NCBI RefSeq assembly: GCF_036409475.1
Contig: NZ_JAYRCK010000017.1
Span: forward strand, 1 to 64,000
Length of the DNA stretch: 64,000 bases
Direction: 5' to 3'
DNA from: Scandinavium sp036409475
GTDB lineage: Bacteria; Pseudomonadota; Gammaproteobacteria; Enterobacterales; Enterobacteriaceae
Of this stretch, positions 34,542 through 42,982 are shown one piece after another; the first letter of the stretch is position 1; every line of letters begins with the position of its first letter. Both the position numbers and the translations under genes were made by a program. The notes under the pieces are model-generated. The model searched no databases. It saw nothing but the letters and a program-made list of their open reading frames with translations, and was not told the origin of the DNA.

Positions 34542-34970
34542 ATGACCTACTCACATTTGCTGGTTGCTGTGGCACCGACACCGGAAAGTCGAAAGCTGGT
34601 CAGTAAAGCCGTGTCCATTGCGCGTCCTGTCAATGCGCGTATCAGCCTCATCACCTCTGCCGCTGACCCGGAGATATACAATCAGTTCGCTGCACCCATG
34701 CTCGAAAACCTGCGCGAAGTCATGCAGGAAGAAACCCGTCAGTTCCTCAATGACTTAATCGCGCACGCCGATTACCCTGTCACCCACACACGCATCGCCT
34801 GTGGCGAATTAAGCGAGCACATCAAAGAGTTCTGCCAGAAGCAGCAGGTCGACCTGGTTATCTGCGGGAATCACAACCAAAGCTTTTTCTCACGCGCAAC
34901 CTGTGCGGCGAAAAATGTGGTGGGCAACAGCGGAGTGGATGTTCTGCTGGTCACACTCGAAAACGAGTGA
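34542..34970 (+). CDS. uspC: Universal stress protein UspC (142 aa)
   Basis: This is a cytoplasmic UspA-family protein. In E. coli, UspC is linked to motility, adhesion and UV or osmotic stress. The sequence aligns through MTYSHLLVAVAPTPESRKLV, GELSEHI and VICGNHNQSFFSRA to UspC. I start at the ATG at 34542, which follows AAGGAGG; a longer reading from 34506 adds 12 residues not found in the family. It lies between flhDC and otsBA as in E. coli. Confidence 0.95.
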   Translation: MTYSHLLVAVAPTPESRKLVSKAVSIARPVNARISLITSAADPEIYNQFAAPMLENLREVMQEETRQFLNDLIAHADYPVTHTRIACGELSEHIKEFCQKQQVDLVICGNHNQSFFSRATCAAKNVVGNSGVDVLLVTLENE

Positions 34971-34980
34971 CCGACTGAAA

Positions 34981-35012
34981 AAGTGCCCGGCATCCCTCAC
35001 CGGGCGCACTTC
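34981..35012. terminator. Terminator between uspC and otsA
   Basis: AAGTGCCCGG and CCGGGCGCACTT pair with a two-base bulge, preceded by A residues and followed by CTTGTTT. It lies between convergent genes and can serve both. Confidence 0.7.
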
Positions 35013-35019
35013 TTGTTTA

Positions 35020-36444
35020 TCACGCCAGTTTTGGAAAAGCCGCGACTTTATTCTGCAATCGGCTCTCCTCACTGCGCGGCGTTATCTGCTTTAGATCGTC
35101 AATAAACCGCGCCTGCCAGTGATAGATATCATTCTGTTTAATCACCTCCAGCATCTCCGCATGGCGAGATATCCGCTCGGTAAGAGGCATGGTTAGCGCC
35201 CTGTCCAGCGCGACGGCGACTTCATCGCGGTCATACGGATTCACTATTAATGCTGACGTGAGTTCATTAGCTGCTCCGGCAAATTGCGACAACACCAGCA
35301 CGCCAGGATTCGCCGGATCTTGTGCAGCGACATATTCTTTCGCCACCAGATTCATCCCGTCTCGCAACGGCGTCACCAGACCCACATCAGAGTAACGGAA
35401 CACTTTCATCAGCAGCTTTCGGTCAAAGTGCTGATTGAGGTAATACAGCGGCGTCCAGCCAAGCTGACCGTATTGGCCGTTAATCCTGCCTGTGGCGTTT
35501 TCCAGTTGATGACGGATGTCCTGATAGGCCTGCACATCACCGCGCGAGGTCGGCGCAATCTGAGTATAGCGAATTTTGCCGTGGTGCTGTGGGTACTTCT
35601 CCAGCAGCGCTTCATAAGCCTGAAACCGTTCCGGCAACCCTTTTGAATAGTCCAGGCGTTCTACAGAGAAGATGTTCTGCACGCTTTTCAACTCAGCTTT
35701 CAACTGCGCCAATTTTGGCGGCAGCGGCCCTTCGGCCTGATGGGCGATTTCGTCCGGATCGATGCCGATAGGATAAACGGCTGTGCGGAAGGTTCTTCCC
35801 CACGCATTATGCGTTTTGCTGCCGCGGCTGGTCAGGCGCGTCTGGCTGGACACGCAATCAAGAAAAGCCAGCCTGTCGTTCTCGGTCTGGAAGCCCAGCA
35901 GGTCGTAATCGCAAAGCTGTTCCAGCAGTTCAGCATGCGTCGGCAGTGCGTTAAACACTTCCGGCGTCGGAAAAGGAATATGTAAAAAGAAACCGATGCG
36001 ATTGTTGACGTCGCGTTTGCGCAGTTCACTGGCGAACGGCAGCAAATGGTAGTCATGCACCCAAAGCGTATCGTCGGGTTTCACCAGCGGCAGCAGTTTT
36101 TCCGCAAGTGTTGCGTTGACGCGTAAATACCCTTCCCACGCCTCACGCTGGAAGTTCACCAGATCCAGACGGTAGTGAAACGCAGGCCACAATACGGCGT
36201 TGGAGAACTGGTTGTAGTAGAGATCGTGATCTTTCTCTTCCAGGTTAAACGAAGCCCAGGTGATGTTGCCTTTCGTCACCTTCTTCAGCGGTTTGTCTTG
36301 ATCGCCAATCTCACCACTCCAGCCAAACCACAGTCCGCCTGCAGCTTTAAGCGCCCCCAGTACACCGACGGCCAGCCCACCTGCGCTGGTTTTTTTATCA
36401 TCCGGCGGTGCAATACGATTAGATACTACGACTAAGCGACTCAT
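35020..36444 (-). CDS. otsA: Trehalose-6-phosphate synthase OtsA (474 aa)
   Basis: OtsA (GT20) makes trehalose-6-phosphate from UDP-glucose and glucose-6-phosphate during osmotic or stationary-phase stress. The N-terminus MSRLVVVSNRIAPPDDKKTSAGGLAVG, seen in its parts, and WVHDYHLLPFA and GFFLHIPFPTPE are family signatures. I start at the ATG at 36444, with GGAG 8 bp upstream, giving the E. coli length. It overlaps otsB by 26 bp. Confidence 0.98.
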   Translation of the reverse strand: MSRLVVVSNRIAPPDDKKTSAGGLAVGVLGALKAAGGLWFGWSGEIGDQDKPLKKVTKGNITWASFNLEEKDHDLYYNQFSNAVLWPAFHYRLDLVNFQREAWEGYLRVNATLAEKLLPLVKPDDTLWVHDYHLLPFASELRKRDVNNRIGFFLHIPFPTPEVFNALPTHAELLEQLCDYDLLGFQTENDRLAFLDCVSSQTRLTSRGSKTHNAWGRTFRTAVYPIGIDPDEIAHQAEGPLPPKLAQLKAELKSVQNIFSVERLDYSKGLPERFQAYEALLEKYPQHHGKIRYTQIAPTSRGDVQAYQDIRHQLENATGRINGQYGQLGWTPLYYLNQHFDRKLLMKVFRYSDVGLVTPLRDGMNLVAKEYVAAQDPANPGVLVLSQFAGAANELTSALIVNPYDRDEVAVALDRALTMPLTERISRHAEMLEVIKQNDIYHWQARFIDDLKQITPRSEESRLQNKVAAFPKLA

Positions 36445-37216
36445 AGCCATCTCTCCTGTCTGTTAGCGCGGGTCTCTCTTGTTGTACGAGTTGTTGCAGC
36501 CACGCATGGGTGTCCGCCACGCGAGCTAATCGCCAGTGGGCGAGCGTTTCCCCTGGCCCGACTTTGACTGAAACGCCACCAGCCTGATTCACTACCTCAA
36601 AACCGGCTTCGTCCGTCAGATCATCGCCGACAAATACAGGGGTTCGCCCACGGAAGGGCTCTTCTTGCAGAAAGGCCGCGATGGCTGCGCCTTTATGAAT
36701 TCCGGCCGGTTTTATCTCTACCACACATTTACCCGGCTGCACGGCCAGCCCTTCGAAACGAGCAACAGCCTGTTCGGCCAGCTGTTCGATAGCCTGCTGA
36801 TGCTGAGGGGCCTGGCGATAATGCAGCGCAAAGGCCATGCCCTTGTTTTCCAGCTCGCAGCCCGTCATGCCTGACATTGACTCAACCAGCCATTGATGGA
36901 GCGCCTCGGCGAGCGTTTCAGGCAATGTGACGATATGATCCTGACCCTTGATATCACGGCGTTCAGCTCCGTGGACTCCCGCTAGCGGGAAACGGTACGG
37001 AGCGGCGAGCGCGTCAAGTTCAGCCATTGAGCGCCCTGAGATCAAGGCCAGCGCCCCACTCTGCTGCTGCGCTAACTGGTGTAGCGCCACGCGAGTAGGT
37101 TCGGGGATGGATACCTGATCGGGACGGGGTTTTAGCTCGGCAAGCGTGCCATCCAAATCAAAGAAAAAGGCGTAATTTCCGCACAAAACCGGCGGAGCGG
37201 TTAACGGGTCTGTCAC
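36419..37216 (-). CDS. otsB: Trehalose-6-phosphate phosphatase OtsB (265 aa)
   Basis: OtsB is a HAD phosphatase that releases trehalose. The nucleophile motif FFDLDGTLAE, the second motif LISGRS and the third FVGDDLTDEAGF are present. I start at GTG 37216 because AGGAGGT lies 7 bp before it and the product then aligns with E. coli OtsB; the ATG at 37243 has no ribosome binding site. It is the first gene of otsBA and overlaps otsA. Confidence 0.97.
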   Translation of the reverse strand: MTDPLTAPPVLCGNYAFFFDLDGTLAELKPRPDQVSIPEPTRVALHQLAQQQSGALALISGRSMAELDALAAPYRFPLAGVHGAERRDIKGQDHIVTLPETLAEALHQWLVESMSGMTGCELENKGMAFALHYRQAPQHQQAIEQLAEQAVARFEGLAVQPGKCVVEIKPAGIHKGAAIAAFLQEEPFRGRTPVFVGDDLTDEAGFEVVNQAGGVSVKVGPGETLAHWRLARVADTHAWLQQLVQQERPALTDRRDGYESLSRSI

Positions 37217-37277
37217 CCTGTCTACCTCCTGAGATTGACTCAATTTCGGCTAATGTTAATCAAACGTTAGCAGTATA

Positions 37278-37284
37278 AGTATAG
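37278..37284 (-). promoter_or_regulatory. Sigma-S type -10 element of otsBA
   Basis: CTATACT on the minus strand matches the RpoS-preferred -10 consensus, about 60 bp before the otsB start. otsBA is RpoS-dependent in E. coli. No strong -35 is seen, which fits sigma-S promoters. Confidence 0.6.
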
Positions 37285-37317
37285 ACAGTGTGACCGGGCT
37301 CGCCATTTTAAACGGAA

Positions 37318-37345
37318 AGCACCAGCGGAATTCGCCGCTGGTGCT
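37318..37345 (-). terminator. Terminator of araFGH
   Basis: AGCACCAGCGG and CCGCTGGTGCT form a perfect 11-bp stem with a 6-base loop; on the minus strand TTTCCGTTT follows. It lies 33 bp after araH. Confidence 0.85.
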
Positions 37346-37378
37346 GGGTTAGGATTACACTTAAAAGTTGGGGATAAA

Positions 37379-38359
37379 TCAGGCCACGCGCTTCGCTTTT
37401 TGTTTGTAACGGTCGAAGATAACCGCTGCGAGTAATATCAAACCACGCACCACATATTGCGAGAACGGCGAGATGTTCAGCAGGTTCATGGCATTTTCTA
37501 CTGTGCCGAGGATCAAGATGCCCGCCACCACGTAGGAAATTTTGCCAATACCGCCCTTGAGCGACACGCCACCGAGCACACAGGCCGAAATCACAATCAG
37601 CTCATAGCCAATCGACGTCATCGGCTGGCCGCTGGTCATACGCGAAGCCAGAATTATCCCTGCCGCCGCCGACACCAGTCCCGACAGCACGAAGATAATG
37701 ATTTTGGTCCGCACCACCGGCACACCCGCCAGCCTTGCCGCTTCTTCGTTGCCACCAATTGCCAGCGTATTACGCCCAAAAGTGGTTTTGTTGAGCAGCA
37801 GGCCGAAGAGGATTAAACAGCCAACCGTCAGCCAGATAGGCGCTGGCAAACCCAGCCAGTTGGCGTAGCCCAGAGTGAAGAAACGCTCATCTTCAATCCC
37901 GACCGCTTTACCGTCAGAAATGATATACGCCAGCCCACGCACAATTTGCATCGTCGCAAGCGTAGTAATGAGCGCGTTAATTTTCAAACGGGCGATGACG
38001 AATCCGTTGATTAACCCGCTTACCGTGCCAAGCAGCAGCCCGGCAAAAACGCCTAACCACAGGCTTTCGGAGACGTTAATCACCACTGCCGTGGTCACGC
38101 CAGCACAGGCAATCACCGAGGCGACGGACAAGTCAAAATCGCCAGAAGCGAGGCAAAATAGCATGCCGCACGCCACCATCCCTGACATTGAAATGGCGAG
38201 GCCCAGCCCCTTCATATTGATAAAGCTGGCAAAGTTAGGCACGAAAATGGCGCAGACAATAAACAAGACGGCAAACACCACCAGCATGCCGTACTGATCC
38301 CAGATGCGTCCCGGACTGAACGAATTCCGGCGCACGCCGGGCGTTGTGACAGATGACAT
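37379..38359 (-). CDS. araH: L-arabinose ABC transporter permease AraH (326 aa)
   Basis: AraH is the membrane channel of the high-affinity L-arabinose importer. It has about nine or ten hydrophobic segments, and the EAA-like region GGNEEAARLAGVPVVRTKI is conserved. The C-terminus FDRYKQKAKRVA matches E. coli. I start at the ATG at 38359, behind AAGGAGAG. It follows araG by 21 bp and ends the operon. Confidence 0.97.
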   Translation of the reverse strand: MSSVTTPGVRRNSFSPGRIWDQYGMLVVFAVLFIVCAIFVPNFASFINMKGLGLAISMSGMVACGMLFCLASGDFDLSVASVIACAGVTTAVVINVSESLWLGVFAGLLLGTVSGLINGFVIARLKINALITTLATMQIVRGLAYIISDGKAVGIEDERFFTLGYANWLGLPAPIWLTVGCLILFGLLLNKTTFGRNTLAIGGNEEAARLAGVPVVRTKIIIFVLSGLVSAAAGIILASRMTSGQPMTSIGYELIVISACVLGGVSLKGGIGKISYVVAGILILGTVENAMNLLNISPFSQYVVRGLILLAAVIFDRYKQKAKRVA

Positions 38360-38380
38360 GGTTCTCTCCTTCTCAGGCAA

Positions 38381-39895
38381 TCAGGCGACGGCCTGGGTTG
38401 TTTTCGGCATCGCCAGGCTTAACGCCTGCTGTTCATTTGCGGTCTGGTGCATCAGTTCCCCGGCGATTTCGCCTTCGCGCATCACCAGGATGCGGTCAGC
38501 CACACCGAGCACTTCGGGTAAATCGCTGGAGGCAAACAACACCGCCACACCGGACGCGGCGAGCGCATAAATGACGTTATAGATTTCGTGCTTAGCGCCG
38601 ACATCAATGCCGCGTGTCGGTTCGTCCAGCAAAATGACTTTCATCTCCTCAGACAGCCAGCGCCCGAGAATTGCCTTCTGCTGGTTGCCGCCGGAGAGAT
38701 TCATGATCAGCTGTTCCGCCCCAGGCGTTTTGATATTCAGCGACTGAATGTGGTGCTCCGCATTGCGGGCTTCCCACTCTTTATTGATAAGCCACCCGGC
38801 ATGAATGTGTTTGCGCCGAGCGCTGATGTTGATGTTGTCTCGCACCGAGTGAACCGGAATGATGCCATCGGCTTTGCGGTCTTCCGGGCACAGCATCATG
38901 CCTGCGCGAATGGCGTGTGCGGGTTTCTGAATGTTCACCTGCTGCCCGTCGATAAACACTTCACCCTCGGAAATCCTTGTGCCGCCGAATAAGCCTTTCA
39001 TTAATTCACTGCGCCCTGCCCCCACCAGACCGAACAGGCCAACGATTTCACCGCTCTTGACGCTCAGGCTGACAGGCTGGCGAACGCCTGGCGCTTTGAC
39101 GTTATTCAGGCGTAACCTTTCGGCCCCGTATTCACGAGGCTGCCAGCCGTATATATCGCCAATCTCACGCCCCACCATCGCCTGCACCAGCTGGTCGTGA
39201 TTGACCTGCTGCATATCGTCGAACGTGCAGACGTAGCGACCATCTTTGAACACGGTGATCGCATCGCTAAGCGCAAAAATTTCCTCCATGCGGTGCGAGA
39301 CATAAATGATGACGCGCCCTTCTTTACGCAGTTCACGGATGACACGGAACAGATTTTCTATTTCACGCGCCGACAGCGAACTGGTCGGCTCGTCAAACGC
39401 AATCACTTTGGCATTACGGGCCAGCGCTTTGGCGATTTCCACCATCTGCCATTGCCCAATGGAGAGATACTTCAGCGGCGTTTGCGGATCGATATCCAGC
39501 CCAAGGTGCTGAAGCTGTAACCCGGCTTCATAGTTGAGCAGCGAGCGATTGACGATCCCCCCTTTATGCGGCAACTGGCCGAGATAGATGTTTTCTGCCA
39601 CCGTCATTTCCGGCACCAGATGCAGTTCCTGATAAATGATGGCAACGCCAGCGTTAAGAGCGGCCGTCGTATCCGGAAAACTTACTTCTTCGCCGCGCAG
39701 CACCAACGTGCCGCCGGTTGGGGCGTAATTACCGCTAAGGATTTTCAGCAGTGTGGATTTCCCGGCACCGTTTTCCCCCATCAGCGCATGCACCTGCCCG
39801 GCATAACAGTCGAAGCTGATGTCGGTCAGGGCTTTCACGCCGGGAAAGGTTTTGCTGATGCCGCGAAATGAGAGATAAGGTTGTGACTGTTGCAT
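38381..39895 (-). CDS. araG: L-arabinose ABC transporter ATPase AraG (504 aa)
   Basis: AraG is a double-domain ATPase. The first half has Walker A GENGAGKST, signature LSIGQWQMVEIAKA and Walker B IAFDEPTSSL. The second half has GLVGAGRSE, LSGGNQQKA and ILLDEPTRGID. I start at the ATG at 39895, with GGAG 5 bp upstream; a GTG two codons before is less likely. It lies between araF and araH. Confidence 0.98.
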   Translation of the reverse strand: MQQSQPYLSFRGISKTFPGVKALTDISFDCYAGQVHALMGENGAGKSTLLKILSGNYAPTGGTLVLRGEEVSFPDTTAALNAGVAIIYQELHLVPEMTVAENIYLGQLPHKGGIVNRSLLNYEAGLQLQHLGLDIDPQTPLKYLSIGQWQMVEIAKALARNAKVIAFDEPTSSLSAREIENLFRVIRELRKEGRVIIYVSHRMEEIFALSDAITVFKDGRYVCTFDDMQQVNHDQLVQAMVGREIGDIYGWQPREYGAERLRLNNVKAPGVRQPVSLSVKSGEIVGLFGLVGAGRSELMKGLFGGTRISEGEVFIDGQQVNIQKPAHAIRAGMMLCPEDRKADGIIPVHSVRDNINISARRKHIHAGWLINKEWEARNAEHHIQSLNIKTPGAEQLIMNLSGGNQQKAILGRWLSEEMKVILLDEPTRGIDVGAKHEIYNVIYALAASGVAVLFASSDLPEVLGVADRILVMREGEIAGELMHQTANEQQALSLAMPKTTQAVA

Positions 39896-39939
39896 AGGCA
39901 CTCCAGAAAACGCGAATTCACTTCTGCACGTCTTTTTTT

Positions 39940-40024
39940 GTCGGGTGGCGCTTCGCTTACCCGACCGACTAAGTCAAAAGATGGCGCCAGTCCGTAGGCC
40001 CGGTAAGCGTCAGCGCCACCGGGC
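39940..40024. repeat. Pair of inverted REP elements (BIME) between araF and araG
   Basis: Two REP-like hairpins in opposite orientation occur at 39940-39965 (GTCGGGT...ACCCGAC) and 39994-40024 (GCCCGGT...ACCGGGC with GTAGGC). Placement directly after the binding-protein gene matches the usual role of protecting araF mRNA so that it exceeds araGH. Confidence 0.85.
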
Positions 40025-40032
40025 AATTCAAA

Positions 40033-41013
40033 TCACAGACCTTTCTTCGCCAGCTCGGCTTTAAAGTTATCGCGGGTAATCAGCACCACATCGGTCACCG
40101 CGGTGAACTTCGGTGGCTCAGCGTCTTTCTGTACCCAGTTGTAGAGCATTTCACTGGTTTTATACCCGTGAACGTCCGGGCTCGGCAGCAGTGAGCCGTA
40201 GAAACCGGTCGCCTGGGCTTTAGAAAGCTCATTCACCGCATCCACGCCGTTGATACCAATACCGATAACATCAGCCGCTTTGAAGCCCTGCCCTTCGGTG
40301 GCACGGACTCCACCGAGCACGGTGTTGTCATTCATACCCAGCACCAGCCAGTGTTTTACACCTGGATGCTGCACCAGCAGCGAGTTACCGGCATCAAACG
40401 CGCCCGGAATATCGTTGGATTTGGTCGGTACTTTATAGATTTGTGCTTCAGGGAAGCCCGCTTTTTTCAGTGCGTCCATGGAGCCGGTGGTGCGGCGGCG
40501 TGCGGTATCAAGTTCATCCGCAGTGATCGCCATGACGCCGGTATCTTTCACATCCCAGCCGCGTTTTTGCATCTCTTTGTACAGCTCATCACCCTGGCGC
40601 GCACCAATTTCGCTGGCCGCCATCATCACCAACGGCACGGTGTCCATTGGCTTGCCTTTGGCATTGACGAACTGATCGTCCACGGTGATGACTTTCATGT
40701 CATAGCTGTGGGCTTTGGCCATGATGGCGGGCCCGAGTTTCGGATCGGGCGTGCAGATAACGAAACCTTTGGCCCCGTTTGCCGCCAGGCTGTCGATGGC
40801 ATTCAGGGTTTTCTCGCCATCCGGCACGGCGATTTTAATGACGTCAAACCCGAGATCTTTGCCTGCTTTATCGGCGAAACGCCATTCAGTCTGGAACCAC
40901 GGTTCTTCTGGCTGCTTGACCAGAAAACCCAGTTTCATCGTCTCAGCGATAGCTGATTGTGACATAACCGCGGCCAGCCCGATGGCCGCCAGCGCTTTAG
41001 TGAATTTGTGCAT
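40033..41013 (-). CDS. araF: L-arabinose periplasmic binding protein AraF (326 aa)
   Basis: AraF captures L-arabinose for AraGH. A signal peptide ends near SQSAIA-ET, and the mature start MKLGFLVKQPEEPWFQTEW (in part) is characteristic, as are DDQFVNAKGKPMDTVPLV and LGMNDNTVLGGVRA. It is the first gene of the operon. The promoter region upstream contains AraC-like half-sites. Confidence 0.97.
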   Translation of the reverse strand: MHKFTKALAAIGLAAVMSQSAIAETMKLGFLVKQPEEPWFQTEWRFADKAGKDLGFDVIKIAVPDGEKTLNAIDSLAANGAKGFVICTPDPKLGPAIMAKAHSYDMKVITVDDQFVNAKGKPMDTVPLVMMAASEIGARQGDELYKEMQKRGWDVKDTGVMAITADELDTARRRTTGSMDALKKAGFPEAQIYKVPTKSNDIPGAFDAGNSLLVQHPGVKHWLVLGMNDNTVLGGVRATEGQGFKAADVIGIGINGVDAVNELSKAQATGFYGSLLPSPDVHGYKTSEMLYNWVQKDAEPPKFTAVTDVVLITRDNFKAELAKKGL

Positions 41014-41132
41014 GGTTAACTCCAGCTTTAATGTTCTTTTTCGTAGGGGAAATTCAAACTCATTCTATTTATCAGCAGTAAAACAATGCATTAGCGGTTT
41101 CGCTTTGGAGAGCTGTTACGCTGAGACATTAA

Positions 41133-41220
41133 TAGCGGGAAATTAATTATCCATAGGAGAGCGCCATCACACCGCAGAATTACAGTGATCGCGTGCATAT
41201 ATTTAGCGGGAAATGACATA
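41133..41220 (-). promoter_or_regulatory. Candidate AraC/CRP control region of araFGH
   Basis: The 11-mer TAGCGGGAAAT occurs twice (41133-41143 and 41204-41214). Read on the minus strand the second gives TATGTCATTTCCCGCTA, which keeps both conserved ends (TATG and GCTA) of an AraC half-site. A TCCATA-type end lies near the first. Between them, near 41185-41200, is an imperfect CRP half-site (AGTGATCGCG). The araF start is about 120 bp away. Confidence 0.5.
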
Positions 41221-41226
41221 AAGAAA

Positions 41227-41251
41227 GGGCGAATTGTCAGACAATTCGCCC
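41227..41251 (-). terminator. Terminator of the DJ-1/PfpI gene
   Basis: GGGCGAATTGT-cag-ACAATTCGCCC is a perfect 11-bp stem; on the minus strand TTTCTTTA follows. It separates this gene from the araF promoter. Confidence 0.85.
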
Positions 41252-41297
41252 AGGGGTTAGCAGAATACTCTATATCAACAGCCAGTGAATCCTTATC

Positions 41298-41855
41298 TCA
41301 CCAGCGATAATAAATATGGTCAGCGTGTTCACTCACTGGAGCTTCATCACCCAGCAATCTTGCGGCAACGGTGAAGGCGAAATCAAACACATGACCAAAC
41401 CCTTTACCGCTGATCAAATTGCCATCTTCAACGACCGGCGCATCCACATACTCACCATTGCGAACGTCCTGCCAGAGATCGCCTGAGCAGACATAACGGC
41501 GTCCTTTCAGCAAATCATTGCCGCCCAATACGCGTGCAGCAGCAGAACAGATAGGACAAATCAATTTTCCCGCAGCATCGTGGGTAGCAATAAAATCGAT
41601 GACTGCGGGATCAGCAGCAAGATTGACGCTGCCTTGTGGTCCGCCGGGCAGGACAACTGCGTCATACAGTGCGCCGCGGCGTTCCGCGAGGGTGCAATCC
41701 GCTACCATGGGAATATTGTGATAGCTGGTGACACCACGCGAATCCGCGCAGGAGAGCGTCTCCACTTCCAGATTCAGGCGGCGCAGAATGTCGATAGTGA
41801 CAATGGCTTCCCCTTCTTCAAATCCAGGTGCCAACAGCACCGCGACCTTTTTCAT
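41298..41855 (-). CDS. DJ-1/PfpI-family protein (185 aa)
   Basis: A cytoplasmic protein of the DJ-1/ThiJ/PfpI superfamily. The nucleophile-elbow Cys is in ICPICSAAARVL (about residue 103), an early Glu is in APGFEEGEAI, and a His follows later. Members act as glyoxalases, deglycases or stress chaperones, and the sequence does not decide among them. It is closer to the ThiJ/YajL plan than to the hexameric proteases. It has its own terminator and stands alone. I see no equivalent at this place in E. coli. Confidence 0.85.
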   Translation of the reverse strand: MKKVAVLLAPGFEEGEAIVTIDILRRLNLEVETLSCADSRGVTSYHNIPMVADCTLAERRGALYDAVVLPGGPQGSVNLAADPAVIDFIATHDAAGKLICPICSAAARVLGGNDLLKGRRYVCSGDLWQDVRNGEYVDAPVVEDGNLISGKGFGHVFDFAFTVAARLLGDEAPVSEHADHIYYRW

Positions 41856-42318
41856 TTATGACTCCTTAATATCAATTTTTTGTGCATACCCTTTTCAGGG
41901 TATTACGATGAATATGATCCACAACAAGTTCAGTAAAAATTAACGTTACCGGTAATAGCATTGATACTATCGATAAATAAACCTTTCATGTCTGAACATT
42001 ATTGAATGTTAGCCAGATCTCACTTTCACCCATCAAAGAGTAATGCAATTCACTTAAACATCATACTGTTGAAACGGTTTTTCCTGGTGAAACCTTCCCT
42101 AAATTCGAGTTAATTCAGCTTTCATGTAACGAACCGTAAATAATAACAGCCAGGCGTTTTCTTATAGAAAATCCAGGCGTATTCTTGAAACGGTCAGGAC
42201 AGTGAATATCGTAGTGACCCTCCATAAGTGTGAATGCTGAATAGCGCAAGCTTCTGTCGTCGTGTGAACGGCTGTTCTGCGGTAATCAGCAGAGTTCGTT
42301 TCTTCAGGATATAAGGAT
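41856..42318. other. 463-bp intergenic region before ftnB
   Basis: No gene is supported. It holds the promoter of the minus-strand DJ-1 gene and of ftnB. A 14-bp near-direct repeat, CCAGGCGTTTTCTT (42150-42163) and CCAGGCGTATTCTT (42173-42186), lies 23 bp apart, two helical turns, about 130-170 bp before ftnB, and might bind a regulator. Nothing else was recognised. Confidence 0.5.
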
Positions 42319-42828
42319 ATGACTATGACCGTTCTAGGAATGGTTCAAAAGCTCAACACCCAGATGAATCTTGAGTTCTGTGCCTCCAATTTGTACCTGC
42401 GTCTGAGCGAGTGGTGTTCCGAACATAAACTGACGGGGACCGCCACGTTTCTGCGCGCCCAGGCGCAAGCTAACGTCACCCATATGATGCGCATGTTTGA
42501 TTTCATGAAAAAAGCAGGGGCTTATCCGGTGGTAAAAGCCTCGCAGCCGAATGATGAACGCTGCGCCACCCTTGAAGATCTGTTTCTGCAAACGCTGGAA
42601 GAACATCACCAGCGCAGCAGTACCCTTTCGGCATTAACCCTCGAAGCGAAAGCGATGCAGGACGACACGACCCTGCATTTTTTAAACGCCCTGGAAAAAG
42701 AGCAACTGCAGGACGGCATTCTGCTGCAAACCATCCTTGATGAAGTCCGCAGCGCCCATAAAGCCGGGCTGTGTATGCATCAGACCGATCAGCATCTGTT
42801 CAACGTCATTAACCAGCAACAGCACTAA
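42319..42828 (+). CDS. ftnB: Ferritin-like protein FtnB (169 aa)
   Basis: FtnB is a ferritin homologue. In Salmonella it supports repair of oxidised iron-sulfur clusters rather than bulk storage. The fold is ferritin-like, but where FtnA has EEMTH this protein has ANVTH, so the bridging ferroxidase Glu is missing, as is usual for FtnB. Two ATGs (42319 and 42325) follow AGGATATAAGGAT, and either could start. Position next to araF matches E. coli. Confidence 0.92.
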   Translation: MTMTVLGMVQKLNTQMNLEFCASNLYLRLSEWCSEHKLTGTATFLRAQAQANVTHMMRMFDFMKKAGAYPVVKASQPNDERCATLEDLFLQTLEEHHQRSSTLSALTLEAKAMQDDTTLHFLNALEKEQLQDGILLQTILDEVRSAHKAGLCMHQTDQHLFNVINQQQH

Positions 42829-42982
42829 CCTCCTCAGGGCGGCGAGCGTCGCCGTCAAATTGTTAAAAAAATGTACACAACAGATTGTTTTTACAGCTTT
42901 TTGTAAATCCGATCTGCCTCTCAGTGAATATCGTTACTAAATGTAATGATTTGCCTTTCTGTATGGATGAGACAGGTGAGTC

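Noticed and set aside
37217..37243. ATG start of otsB at 37243
   Set aside because: It has no ribosome binding site, whereas AGGAGGT lies just before GTG 37216 and family alignment starts there.
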